Source: Acidobacteriaceae bacterium
Lineage (GTDB): Bacteria > Acidobacteriota > Terriglobia > Terriglobales > Acidobacteriaceae
DNA length: 55,893 nucleotides
Assembly (NCBI GenBank): GCA_025462735.1
Contig: JAOAPC010000004.1
Span: forward strand, 1 to 55,893
Direction: 5' to 3'
Positions within the stretch are counted from its first letter, which is position 1; the number at the start of each line of letters is the position of its first letter. Of this stretch, positions 26,392-36,231 are shown one piece after another. Made by a program: the position numbers and the translations under genes. The notes below the pieces were generated by a model. That model did no database searches and had not been told where the DNA came from. It worked only from the letters and a program-made list of their open reading frames with translations.

Positions 26392-29300
26392 TTAGAAGAA
26401 GAGACGAAGACCAATCTGCATCGTCCTTGGAGGATTGTTTAGATTGAATCCTTGCTGGAGGTTGATCCCTTTCCCTTGCACTGCACCGAAAGTCGAGGAA
26501 TTGGGATTGTTGTCAATTGGGCCGTAATTGGCGTGATTAAAAATGTTCAAAGCCTCAAGCCGCACTTCCAGATACCGATCTGCTTCCCGAGAAATATACA
26601 ATTTCTTCAATAGCGTGGCGTCAGTGAAGAAGCTTCCAGGGTTGCGAATATTAGGAAAGACAAAGGGAGCATTACTTAGTCCATAGTTCGGCGTAGTTAC
26701 GAACGCTGCCGGGTTGAGAACTCCTTGCGGATTCGAATTGACAAAGCTGCCATTGAAAGCCAGCGCCTGGGAGTAGTTAACGTTTGATTTGCGCGCCTTC
26801 ACGCCCGGAGCCAGAGAGTAGCGCAGGGTTGCTCCCGGCACGGTTGTCCCGTTGACATCGGGCACCAGAACTGGTGTGCCCTTCGGATTGTAAGTGCTGA
26901 TTCCCGCCACGGCCCATCCACCAATCACCGCGTCAAGCGCTTTGTATCCGAAACTGTCGCCATGGTTCATGAAGCTGCGCCTGCTGCCAAAAGGAAGTTC
27001 GTAGGAATAATTCAGCAGAATCGTTTGCGGCATTTCGTAAAGAGCAACTCCGTAGGCCTCCATCAGGTTGTGCGGATTTTGCAGCAGTCCTCGACCGGCT
27101 GGCCCGTTGTGCTGGATATCCTTGCCAGCGGTGTTGGTCAGAGTCTTCCGAATTGAGTACGACGCCAGCAGCGTCAGGCCGTGGTAATTTCGGCCCTGAA
27201 CCTGCATGTTCAGGAAATTAGAGAACGATTTGCCCCATGTCGCCTGACCTGGAGAGACCTGCGAATACTGCGGCGACAGTCCGAGCAACTGCGACAATGA
27301 GACCGTCGGCTCGCTGGCGAAAGTCTGCGACTGACCGAAGAACGGATTGGGCACCTGAGTCGAGAGATCGCTGCCTAGCCGGTAGTACTGGAGCGGGATG
27401 TTGTTAGTGCTCCAGTTCCACACCGGCATTAACAGGTGAATACCGCGAATTCCGGTGTAGTCAACCGTCGCTACCCAATTCTTGGCAAGCTGACGCTGCA
27501 CGCTGAAATCCCAGCTGTATTCTTCCGGACTCTGGAAGTGGCTGATTGTGGTACCGGCTTGATCCAGGCTGGCGGCAGCGCCAAAGGTTTGGAAGCCATA
27601 CTCCGAATTCCTCTTAATAGGTGGGTAGTAGCCTAGATTCTGTCCGCTGCTGACCTGGAACGGAAATGTTCCGAGGCCGTGGTCCCGTCCAAACTCACTT
27701 ACCCAATTTTGTCCGTTGAGCGTCGAGATCTGGTTGAAGGTTATGGAGTTATAGTAGAAGCTGAACCAGTCAGTCGACAAGCCGCCGAGTCCCTGATAGA
27801 TAATTCCTGCACTGGCGTGTAGGACGGTATTGTCGTTGAGGGCGTAAGCGATGCCAAGACGCGGCTGAAAATTCAACTTATCGGTGCCGTAAAGGTTTTT
27901 CTGCGGATATTCCGGTGAACCCAACAATACAACCCGTCCCGTAGCTCCCTGACTTAACCACGCGGGCCGCGGCAAGTTCGCGAGACCTGGAACCGCCGCG
28001 GTCACCTGGCCCCAGTTCCAGCCGGGGTCCGGTGTGAGGACATTTTTCGCGTTCATGTCGTACATGATGGGAGTACTGGCATTCGTGTTCTGGGGTTTTC
28101 GCCCTCCATCATGGTCCCAGCGCAGACCCATCTGGACGGTGAGCTTGTTATTGACCTTCCAATCGTCCATAACATAAGCCGCTTGATTCCAACCGTAAGG
28201 CGTAATGTTCCAATTGCCCCATTGAAAGAAGTTCGAAGATCCCATCATCAGTTCAGCCAATGGGCTTCCGGTGAGATTGTCCACATTATTCCAGACCTGG
28301 TTGGATCCTCCGCCTGGATTGACCCAGGCTACTCCGGTGTGATCGCCGCCCTTCTCCCGGAAACGAAGGAAGTAAAGGTCGAATCCTGTCTTGATGGTGT
28401 GGCGATGAAAAATCTTGGTGTAGGCGACGCTGCCATTCACATTCTGATTGATAAATGAATCGAACTCCGAGCCGCCAACCTTGCTATAACTTCCCGTGCA
28501 GTTGGGGAGGAATCCGCAAATACTGATACCGGGCGGAATATTGACGGTAGTCTTGGCCGGATTATTGATGACCAGTGGGTCAAAGGGCCATTTGCTTGTA
28601 TCAATGTTTGGATCTGGTGCCGATCCCCATCCCGAGACTCCGTTGCTAACCAGGTTGGCCACGCCAAATCCAATGTGAGCATCAAGGATCGACGTCGGCG
28701 ACAACGTCCAGTTGTACTGCAGGCTGCCACTCCAGTCTAAGTCAGTGGTTACCGAACCCGATCCGTGAAAGTACGGGGCTGGAATGTTGTTCGTCAGATT
28801 GGAACGGCTGATGCTGAAATTCACCCGCTGATTGTTGGCGATATTTTCATCCAAGCGCAGGAAGAAGCGATCTGTAGGGCGAGTGGTGTGAATCGTCGAA
28901 TAGTAATTTCCGATGTAGTCACTGTTGGCTACGGGGGCGTGGTTCGGCAGAGGCCAGAGGGACATGTAATTCGAAAACAGCGCGCTTTGCAAGGAGAGTG
29001 ACGCATTTCCCGCTGGGCAAGTCCCGCCGCTAACGTCGGCCTGAGAGCAGATCTTGGCTTGCGCGTATTGCGGACGCACCCAGTTGCCACCGCTGTTAAA
29101 GCCGTGAAAAGGATCAAAAATGGTGGCGTACACCGGGGATCCGTTTTGGTAGTTGATGACTGTCTTAGAGAAATCTCCTTGACGATTCAGCACAGTCGGC
29201 ACGTTGCTAATGACGTTCTGACTCTGGTTAAAACGCTCTCCTTCCCAACCGAAGAAAAAGAAAGTGCGATCTTTTCCTGAGTAAAGGTGCGGAATATTTA

Positions 29301-30225
29301 CCGGACCGCCGAAGGTGAGGCCGTAATCATTCTGATGAAACGCCTGGCGTGGCACGATGGGTGTGATTGCATTCTGTGCCCATTGATTGGCATTGAGTAT
29401 CTGGTTTCTAAAGTACTCGAAGAGCCTGCCGTGGTAGCGATTGGTTCCGCTTTGCGTATTGACCGAAATAATCCCGCCTGAGTATCGCCCGTGGTCCGCG
29501 GTTAGGATGCCACTTTCTACACGGAATTCGCCCACTTCGTCTGGCGTGGGGACCGAGCGGTTGGTAGCGTTGAACTCCTGGTCCTGTACCTGGTTGCCAT
29601 CGACAGAGATGTTCGTTCCATTCACCTGTCCGCCAGCAACTGAGTAGGAGTTACCAGAATTCGCGATGAAATATGTGGCATTCCCCAGAGTGGAAATCTG
29701 ATCTGCCGGAGGCCCCTGTCCCTGAATTGCCGGAGTTACCGCTGCCAAGTCGAGAGTATTGCGGTTGAGTTGCGGCAACTCGGTGATCATCTTGTTGTCG
29801 AGCACCTGTGCGCTGGCGGACTGATCGGCGTTAAGCAGCGCGGTGGCGGTAACATTTACGGTTTCCTGCACGGTTCCCGGCTTCAGCGTGAAGTTCAAAG
29901 ACAACTTATCCCCGGTTCGCAGAATAAGTTCCTTTCGAGAACTTGTCCCGAAGCCGAGTTTGGTTGCCTTCACTTCGTAACTGCCTGGCAATAACTGGGG
30001 CAGCACGTAAACGCCAGAGCCATTAGTTTTGGTAGTTGTGCTGACTCCGGTGGCAGTGTTGACCGCTGCAACGTCGGCCTCGAGCAGGGCTGCTCCGCTT
30101 GAATCAGAGACCAAGCCGCTGATCTGTCCGTTAGACGACTGCGCCAGTGCGCTTTGATTCTGAGCCACAAAGCCGACCAAGGCCAATAAAGACAACAGCA
30201 CTGCCCATAAGGATGATCGATGCAT
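26392..30225 (-). CDS. Oar-like TonB-dependent outer-membrane receptor
   Basis: About 1277 residues from ATG 30225, which has GGAGGTGGGAAG directly upstream; the frame continues open to 30303, but that prefix lacks a signal. It has a Sec signal peptide ending near ALAQS, a carboxypeptidase-regulatory-like beta-sandwich (about 30-125, GQISGLVSDSSGA to GSYEVKATKLGF), a plug-like region (LPQLNRNTLDLA), and a long beta barrel ending in MQIGLRLFF with terminal Phe. This is the large Oar/CarboxypepD_reg-like receptor class expanded in Acidobacteria. It likely moves oligosaccharide fragments across the outer membrane for the adjacent glycosidase. It sits in the minus-strand run TPR-CRTAC1-receptor-GH36-SDR. 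Confidence 0.92.
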   Translation of the reverse strand: MHRSSLWAVLLSLLALVGFVAQNQSALAQSSNGQISGLVSDSSGAALLEADVAAVNTATGVSTTTKTNGSGVYVLPQLLPGSYEVKATKLGFGTSSRKELILRTGDKLSLNFTLKPGTVQETVNVTATALLNADQSASAQVLDNKMITELPQLNRNTLDLAAVTPAIQGQGPPADQISTLGNATYFIANSGNSYSVAGGQVNGTNISVDGNQVQDQEFNATNRSVPTPDEVGEFRVESGILTADHGRYSGGIISVNTQSGTNRYHGRLFEYFRNQILNANQWAQNAITPIVPRQAFHQNDYGLTFGGPVNIPHLYSGKDRTFFFFGWEGERFNQSQNVISNVPTVLNRQGDFSKTVINYQNGSPVYATIFDPFHGFNSGGNWVRPQYAQAKICSQADVSGGTCPAGNASLSLQSALFSNYMSLWPLPNHAPVANSDYIGNYYSTIHTTRPTDRFFLRLDENIANNQRVNFSISRSNLTNNIPAPYFHGSGSVTTDLDWSGSLQYNWTLSPTSILDAHIGFGVANLVSNGVSGWGSAPDPNIDTSKWPFDPLVINNPAKTTVNIPPGISICGFLPNCTGSYSKVGGSEFDSFINQNVNGSVAYTKIFHRHTIKTGFDLYFLRFREKGGDHTGVAWVNPGGGSNQVWNNVDNLTGSPLAELMMGSSNFFQWGNWNITPYGWNQAAYVMDDWKVNNKLTVQMGLRWDHDGGRKPQNTNASTPIMYDMNAKNVLTPDPGWNWGQVTAAVPGLANLPRPAWLSQGATGRVVLLGSPEYPQKNLYGTDKLNFQPRLGIAYALNDNTVLHASAGIIYQGLGGLSTDWFSFYYNSITFNQISTLNGQNWVSEFGRDHGLGTFPFQVSSGQNLGYYPPIKRNSEYGFQTFGAAASLDQAGTTISHFQSPEEYSWDFSVQRQLAKNWVATVDYTGIRGIHLLMPVWNWSTNNIPLQYYRLGSDLSTQVPNPFFGQSQTFASEPTVSLSQLLGLSPQYSQVSPGQATWGKSFSNFLNMQVQGRNYHGLTLLASYSIRKTLTNTAGKDIQHNGPAGRGLLQNPHNLMEAYGVALYEMPQTILLNYSYELPFGSRRSFMNHGDSFGYKALDAVIGGWAVAGISTYNPKGTPVLVPDVNGTTVPGATLRYSLAPGVKARKSNVNYSQALAFNGSFVNSNPQGVLNPAAFVTTPNYGLSNAPFVFPNIRNPGSFFTDATLLKKLYISREADRYLEVRLEALNIFNHANYGPIDNNPNSSTFGAVQGKGINLQQGFNLNNPPRTMQIGLRLFF

Positions 30226-30371
30226 CTTCCCACCTCCGGGTCGATTGCTTAGGACAACAATCGTGCCGACCGCCACGGTCCGGCACACCTGCGTGCCCTG
30301 CAAGTTTCGAACGCCAGACGCACCAGTACCTACTAGAAAGAAGGTTTTTTCTATCGTTTAAGCAGCAGCTA

Positions 30372-32072
30372 CTAGGGAGCGCGTTTCCCGACGGCCGGCG
30401 GTTCGATCTCTTCAATCCGGATCAGTTGATCGGATGAAACATCTTTCAACTCTTGCACCGTTCCGGACGGCCAGTGTATTTCGAGGGTAGCTTTGCGATC
30501 TTCTCCAAGTCCGAAATGAACCCGCAAGTCGCTGGAAGAGGCGTATCCCACACTATTGGCCACAAATGTAACCTGAGTGCGCTGTGCCGTGCGGCAAATA
30601 ACTTTCGCGCCCAATGCTGATGAATTGCTGCGCGTACCTTTGAGCTTGAGTTGAAGCCAATGCTGCATTGGGCTTCGATTCATCCAGAGTTCAATGGGCT
30701 CATTCAGGGAAGTTACCGCGGCATCGATGCGTCCATCGTTATCGAAGTCCGCGAAAGCCACACCGCGGTGCACGCGGGACCCGGCGAAATCTGCGCCGGC
30801 ACTGGCGGAGACATCTGAAAAGCGGCCACCCACATTGTGTAGCACCCGATTCGGCTGGGGTTCGTTGGTATCGAGTCCGCCACACGCAACAAATATATCC
30901 AGCCAGCCATCATTGTCCAGATCGACGAAGCCACAGCCCCATCCACTCCATGGTCGGCTTAGGTTGAGCAGGCCGCTGCTGGCGCTGGCGTCCTCGAATG
31001 CACCGTTGCCGTTATTGCGGAATAATTCGAAAGTCTCACCCCGCAGTCCAGTCATCAGGATGTCGGGCAAGCCGTCGCCATCGAAGTCACGGAAATCTGC
31101 ACCCATACCGGAAATCTGCCGGCCGTCGCCGTTGTAGGCAATGCCAGTTTGCATTCCCACCTCTTTCACTTTGCCCCCGCCTAAGTTATGCAGCAGAAGG
31201 TTCCGGTCGTTGTCGTTCGCAATAAAGATGTCCGGAAGTCCGTCTCCGTCGTAATCGGCGATTGCGATCCCCATTCCTTTGCCCAACAGCTTGCCCGCAC
31301 TTGCCGGCAAGACCTCTGTAAAAGTCCCGTCGCCGTTGTTGTGATAAAGCAGAACCGGCTCAGCCCGATACTTGTCAGGGTGGCAATAGGTACGGTCCGT
31401 ACTGTTGAGGCCGCCACAGAGCGGATCGTCCCCGGGGGTCCAGTCGCAGTAATTCGAGACGATGAGGTCAAGATGGCCATCGTTGTCGTAATCGAGCCAT
31501 GCTGCGGCGACTGACCATAGCTTGCGTCCCTGCGGGCTGCTCCCGCTCACTCCGGCAGCTTGGGTCACATCGGTGAAAATGCCATCGCCGTTGTTCCGGT
31601 AAAGAGTATTCCCGTGCACTCCGACGACGTAAAGATCCTCAAACCCATCATTGTTATAGTCGCCAACCGCGACTCCCATGTCGTAGCCGTGTCCCTGCAC
31701 TCCAGCTTTTTGGGTGACGTCTGTAAAAGTGCCGTCGCGGTTGTTGCGATACAAGCGGTTGAAGAATCGAGGATCTGTTTTTTGCAGATTAGGCAAGGCA
31801 GCTCCGGTGACGCAGTACAGATCGGGCCACCCGTCGTGATCAAAGTCAATTACCCCCAAACCACCGAGCACGGTTTCGACCTGGTATTTACGGCCACCGG
31901 CGTCGTTGCGCAAGACAAAATCCAGACCGCATCCGGGAGCGGCATTTTGAAACCAAATCGGGCCGCGATTCGTCGCCGCAGCAAAAGCTCCGGGGACGGA
32001 GAGCGCAACACCCGCGCCGCCCAGCAGCTTTGCGAACTCGCGACGTGTGAACTGATTTTTATTGCTGCGCAT
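30372..32072 (-). CDS. CRTAC1-type FG-GAP/ASPIC-UnbV protein, Tat signal
   Basis: About 566 residues from ATG 32072 (MRSNKNQFTRREFAKLLGG, a twin-arginine-type signal ending near GAFAAA). The frame is open to 32207, but that part is read through the upstream TPR gene. The body carries repeated calcium-binding FG-GAP/VCBS units of the form DxDxDGxxD (for example FDHDGWPDLY, DYNNDGFEDLYV, DYDGDGLPDIFI, DFDGDGLPDILM, DLDNDGWLDIFV), forming a beta propeller. The C-terminal 100 residues are the ASPIC/UnbV domain (LQLKLKGTRSNSSALGAKV to IHWPSGTVQEL). It is exported. Its start overlaps the TPR stop by 14 bases. Its exact role is unknown; such pairs are common beside Oar-like receptors. Confidence 0.9.
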   Translation of the reverse strand: MRSNKNQFTRREFAKLLGGAGVALSVPGAFAAATNRGPIWFQNAAPGCGLDFVLRNDAGGRKYQVETVLGGLGVIDFDHDGWPDLYCVTGAALPNLQKTDPRFFNRLYRNNRDGTFTDVTQKAGVQGHGYDMGVAVGDYNNDGFEDLYVVGVHGNTLYRNNGDGIFTDVTQAAGVSGSSPQGRKLWSVAAAWLDYDNDGHLDLIVSNYCDWTPGDDPLCGGLNSTDRTYCHPDKYRAEPVLLYHNNGDGTFTEVLPASAGKLLGKGMGIAIADYDGDGLPDIFIANDNDRNLLLHNLGGGKVKEVGMQTGIAYNGDGRQISGMGADFRDFDGDGLPDILMTGLRGETFELFRNNGNGAFEDASASSGLLNLSRPWSGWGCGFVDLDNDGWLDIFVACGGLDTNEPQPNRVLHNVGGRFSDVSASAGADFAGSRVHRGVAFADFDNDGRIDAAVTSLNEPIELWMNRSPMQHWLQLKLKGTRSNSSALGAKVICRTAQRTQVTFVANSVGYASSSDLRVHFGLGEDRKATLEIHWPSGTVQELKDVSSDQLIRIEEIEPPAVGKRAP

Positions 32073-33819
32073 GCGGGTCTTGGTCGCGATAGGATTTTTG
32101 CTGGAACGCATCGGAGAGCTGCGCTGCAGCGGCAAATGCCTGGTCCGCCTCGGCGTTCCGCCCCATTTTTTTGAGAACACCACCGAGCAGGTAGTGCAGG
32201 CTACCATTCTCGTCCGGATAACCGAGGGCTAGCTCCGGTGCAAGGTTCTGTAAGGCCTCATCCAGAGCACCGGTCTGGGCACAGGCTTTTCCCAACTCGA
32301 TGCGTGTCGCCTCGTCCTTCGGGTTACGATCAGCGAGTTCCCGGAGATACGGCACGGCAGCTGAGTAGTCGCGTTCCTGCATTGCGATTTTCGCGAGTGT
32401 GTGTTTTGCCGCAGGGCGCTGAGGGGCGATCTTGAGTGCGGCTTGAGCATTCTGACGGGCCGCTTCGATCTGACCGGCGCCGAGTTGCGCTTCTGAGAGC
32501 CGCTCCAAAACAGCGGGATCGTTGGCATTCAGAAGCAGCGCCTGCTGATATTCGGAAACCGCCATCACGGCCTTCCCCTGCAGCCGTAGTAAGATGTCGC
32601 CACGCATGACGTGTATCGAAGCCTCGTCATCGCCCGAGTGTTGGATCTGGTCAGCCGTGCGCCCCGCTTCCCGGGAATAGCACCACGATAGCAAGAACAT
32701 TCCATAAGTGTCCGGAGCGGATTTCGAGAGGCCATGCTCCAGTGACGGAATAGCTTGTTGGCATTGCTCCAGGTGCGCAAAAGCAACTCCTCGCTGGATC
32801 CAAGCGACGGTCTGATTCGGCTGGGGCGCGGGAAGTTTGGTCAGTTGCTCCCATCGTTGTTCTCGGAAGGGGGCTGATGGGGTTTGGGACGAGATCGTTT
32901 TACGAGAAGGAAAATCGCAGCTGCTTCGCGCCTCGCGCACACAGAGGAAGAATCTTGCGGCTGAACCTGAAACCGCTGACGAGGAGGGGGGCTGAAGTTG
33001 CATAGGCCATTGGCTCACTGCCTGGGAAAGTGCTTTCGGAGAGTGTTGCGCAACTAAGTTGAGAAGCTCGATTGCGCGTCCCCAGTCGGATTCGTGCGCA
33101 CCCAGTTGAGCCGCGGTGATCATTGCTTCCTGGTCGTTGGGGTCGGCTTCCAGAGCCCGTTGAGCGTAGCGCTTCGCGTCGGTGAGATTGCCGGCTTTGA
33201 AGGCGACCTCGGCGAGATCAGACCAGATGCCCGGCGCCGTCGGATCCAGGTCCGCAGCCCGCTGGAACAGAGAGAGTCGTGAGCTTTCGTTTTCGTGTTG
33301 GGCCAACGCCCGCAAACGGTATTCCGCCGCTAGCCCTTTTTTTGAACCACGCAGAAACTCAGACATGCTGGCGAAACGGCCCAAGGCAAAATCCACAAAT
33401 GCGACCGCCGATTCCGAAGAACCTGGCGCCACATGCACGGCTTTGAGGTAGGCTTCAGCTGCGTCGCCGTAAAGATCCTGGCGAGCGTAGGCTTCGCCTA
33501 AGTAAGCCAGAGGATATTCTTCCCGTGGCCGCAGGCGAGAGGCCTTTTTCAGAAAAGGGACCGCTGTTTTCGTTTGTCCGGTTCGCAGCGAATCGATTCC
33601 CAGAAGAAGGTTCACAAAATAGTCTTCAGGGGCGAGGTCATACGCGCGATGCAGTAGGGGCAGTGCCTCAGTGAACTGGCCTTTTTGGTGAAACTCGAAT
33701 GCCCGCTGGACCAACGTTTTTACGTCCACGTCTCCAGCTGAAGTAAATCGGGAACCAAGTACCACAATCAGCGCGAGAATCCGAAACCAATGCCCCAGTT
33801 CCCATCCGAATAACTGCAT
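32059..33819 (-). CDS. Exported tetratricopeptide-repeat protein
   Basis: About 586 residues from ATG 33819 (MQLFGWELGHWFRILALIVV, a signal or membrane anchor), with GGGGTGGTTCC upstream. The frame remains open to 33906. TPR units run at about 30-250 (AFEFHQKGQFTEALPLLHRAYDLAP spaced as usual) and again at about 330-570. A low-complexity Ser/Pro-rich stretch between them (near 270-315) breaks the repeats. It probably works with the CRTAC1 protein encoded next, with which it overlaps by 14 bases, as an envelope assembly or binding pair. It is the first gene of the minus-strand run, so its promoter should lie between 33820 and 33972. Confidence 0.88.
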   Translation of the reverse strand: MQLFGWELGHWFRILALIVVLGSRFTSAGDVDVKTLVQRAFEFHQKGQFTEALPLLHRAYDLAPEDYFVNLLLGIDSLRTGQTKTAVPFLKKASRLRPREEYPLAYLGEAYARQDLYGDAAEAYLKAVHVAPGSSESAVAFVDFALGRFASMSEFLRGSKKGLAAEYRLRALAQHENESSRLSLFQRAADLDPTAPGIWSDLAEVAFKAGNLTDAKRYAQRALEADPNDQEAMITAAQLGAHESDWGRAIELLNLVAQHSPKALSQAVSQWPMQLQPPSSSAVSGSAARFFLCVREARSSCDFPSRKTISSQTPSAPFREQRWEQLTKLPAPQPNQTVAWIQRGVAFAHLEQCQQAIPSLEHGLSKSAPDTYGMFLLSWCYSREAGRTADQIQHSGDDEASIHVMRGDILLRLQGKAVMAVSEYQQALLLNANDPAVLERLSEAQLGAGQIEAARQNAQAALKIAPQRPAAKHTLAKIAMQERDYSAAVPYLRELADRNPKDEATRIELGKACAQTGALDEALQNLAPELALGYPDENGSLHYLLGGVLKKMGRNAEADQAFAAAAQLSDAFQQKSYRDQDPHAQQ

Positions 33820-33972
33820 GGAACCACCCCAATCGGTCAGAATACGACGCACACAGGATACTGACAAACTGGCGGCTGAATTTCTGAAGGAATGTTCGAT
33901 AAACATTCAGATGGAGCATACTTATCAGGTATCCTGCCCGGCAGCCTTGGTTTGTGCAGAGGGAACTGACCT

Positions 33973-35207
33973 ATGAAATTTATTTTTCTCTACGCAGTCC
34001 TGAGCCTGGCCGTTCCAGCTTTTGGGCAGAAGACTCTGCCCGAATTGAAGGACGGGACCGTCATCGACGAAAAGATGGAGTTTCGACACGATGGACCACT
34101 GTTGATTTCAGGACGCGTAAAACTCAGAGGCATTTCCCTTGACCTTCGCGGACCGATCACTGTGGCCTCTGGAGCCGACCTCGACTCGAAGATGTGCATA
34201 TCAAAGTATCTGACCCGCCAGCTTCGCCAAACGGCACGAGCAATCTCCGCTGCGCTGGCCCGGCTAAGATCACCATTCGGAAGTCAACTATGACAACGGA
34301 AGGGAGCGCGCATCCAATCTGGTGGTTGCAGGGCGATCTTTTGGTCGATGACTTCCAGACTAAAAACTCGGAATTCCACCTGGATCATGCGCAGGCAACG
34401 CTTGAGAATTTCGCGATCTTTGAACTTGAGATTTCGCATTCAAGCGATGTGCTCGGACGTCATCTGCACCTGGTGTTTCTTTCAACGCATACCGGCGACG
34501 ACGACAAAATTGAGTTCTCGGATATTCCCGCTGACCAGTCATTCTTGAGGAAGCTGCGCATGGGATCGCTCGCCAGCGCTGATCTGACCGATGCTACGGC
34601 GCAGTTCTTTCTCTTATACGTTCATGGCAGCAGCGATGTACGCCTTAGCCGTATTGGGCGGGCGCAGTTGGCAATTGCGCCTGCATGCAAGGGTACACTT
34701 AAGCTGCCGCACGGTTCTGTTGGCTCCACACAAACACCGGTCACAATTCCAGAGCCCGGTGCTTCGAACTGCCCCTTTCGTTTGCAGCTGAGTGAAGTGA
34801 ACGTCGACACGTGGGACGTTTACGCGGGAGGAGCGGCTGACCTCACTTTCACGGACAGCGTCATTGATGAGCTGACGGCCGATGGCGAAGCGAAAGTCGC
34901 GGTTCGCGATTCTGACATTTACGCTGACTGGCTTTCGTTGGCTGGCGAAGCCGAGTTGCAAGTCGATCACTCCACGGTTGGCGCCCTGCGGCTTGCTGAG
35001 CAGCGTCCAGATTTGGCGACGAGCGAGGTGCGTGTGAATAACCACAGCCATGCCATTTTTGATCACGTGAAATTCGATTGCGGCGTAGTCGCCACCGGGG
35101 ATTCGAGCATAGTAATTCGCGATTCTGTAACATCACCCAAATACATTCGGCGATCGGACCGTGCAAACGTGAAGACGGAACCATCGGGTCGAGACTTAGG
35201 AAGGTAA
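33973..35207 (+). pseudogene. Exported beta-helix-like protein broken by a frameshift
   Basis: Two overlapping frames read as one gene. The first (33973-34293) gives a signal peptide MKFIFLYAVLSLAVPAFG and the repeats GPLLISGRVKLRG and GPITVASGADL. The second (in frame from about 34185 to 35207) continues LEDVHIKV and carries beta-helix-like repeats (HSTVGALRL, HSHAIFDHVKF, DSSIVIRDSV). One base missing near 34183-34185 accounts for the break (GADL then LEDVHIKV). After the break the first frame turns to unlike sequence and stops at 34293. It could be a true pseudogene, a sequencing error, or less likely a programmed shift. Its substrate is unknown; beta-helix proteins next to sugar genes often bind or cleave polysaccharide. 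The mutarotase-like gene starts 9 bases later. Confidence 0.65.
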
Positions 35208-35215
35208 TCTGATCC

Positions 35216-36211
35216 ATGAAACTAAGCGTGAGTACGGAGTGGTCTTACCACGGCCTCCGCGCTATTGTGATGGAGAACCGGTTGCTGCGTGCGACCATCC
35301 TTCCAGAAGCAGGCGCCAAGATCTGGCAGATAACATACAAACCGCTCGACGCCGATCTGTTGTGGAATAATCCGCGAATTCCGCCGGCTCGATTGCCGTT
35401 GAACTCTCGTTATGACGATGTCTGGAGTGGCGGTTGGGACGAGTTATTTCCGAATGATGAAGTTGCGGTGATTGAAGGCGAAAGCTATCCCGATCACGGC
35501 GAACTCTGGACAGGGGAGTGGGAGGCTGAGCCTTGGTCACAAGCGGATGAAGTGGGCGTCCGGTTGAAACATCTGACTCCGATCAGTTCGATCGAGGTGG
35601 AGAAGAGCATTCGCCTGCGACGCGATCAGTCTCGAATCGAATTTCAGCATCGCTTCACCAATCGTGGAAGAACCCCCTTCCCTTTTCTGTTGAAGCTTCA
35701 TCCGGCAATGGCGGTCGCGTCGCAACATCGCCTCGATTTCCCGCCTATGCACGTTGTTCTGGATGCCGCCTTTCCTGGCACTCTTGCGGGAGCACCTGAA
35801 CGGGGAGAGTGGCCATTAATTAAGAAAGCTAGTGGCGACGTCGACTTGCGCCGCGTCACCCCCGAAGACGCACGCCAGCTCTACTTCTTCTACGGCACTC
35901 AAATGAAGGGGAATTGGTGCGCGCTGACCAATACCGAGACTGGGTTGGCGTGCGGGCTGCAATTTGACCCCAAAGTGTTCCAATGCTGCTGGCTGTTCGC
36001 CACCTATGGCGGATGGCGCAACTACAACGTTGCTGTTCTGGAGCCGTGCACCGGATACCCGCTGAACTTTGAAGCAATGAAAGCGGCGGGACGACATCGG
36101 ACGTTGGCGCCCGGCGAAACCTTGCAAACCGAAGTGCAATTTCTGGTTCAGGAAGGGCTACGTTCAGTCGGGTCTGTCGATTCCTCCGGCAAGATGAGCG
36201 AGGCGATCTAG
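35216..36211 (+). CDS. Aldose 1-epimerase-like (galactose mutarotase-fold) protein
   Basis: The protein is 331 residues with the beta-supersandwich pattern of mutarotase-like proteins: LRATILPEAGAKIWQITYKP near the start, WSGGWDELFPNDE, ITYKPLDADLLW, and RFTNRGRTPFPFLLKLHPAMAV. It resembles the DUF5107/DUF4380-type branch, not the compact GalM enzymes, so catalytic residues cannot be fixed by eye. There is no signal peptide, so it is probably cytoplasmic. It starts 9 bases after the frameshifted exported protein, with AGGAAGGTAATCTG-type spacing upstream. It may interconvert sugar anomers entering the nearby oxidative enzymes, or be a non-catalytic carbohydrate binder. Confidence 0.72.
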   Translation: MKLSVSTEWSYHGLRAIVMENRLLRATILPEAGAKIWQITYKPLDADLLWNNPRIPPARLPLNSRYDDVWSGGWDELFPNDEVAVIEGESYPDHGELWTGEWEAEPWSQADEVGVRLKHLTPISSIEVEKSIRLRRDQSRIEFQHRFTNRGRTPFPFLLKLHPAMAVASQHRLDFPPMHVVLDAAFPGTLAGAPERGEWPLIKKASGDVDLRRVTPEDARQLYFFYGTQMKGNWCALTNTETGLACGLQFDPKVFQCCWLFATYGGWRNYNVAVLEPCTGYPLNFEAMKAAGRHRTLAPGETLQTEVQFLVQEGLRSVGSVDSSGKMSEAI

Positions 36212-36231
36212 GTCAGCTTGTCCTTCTTTCG

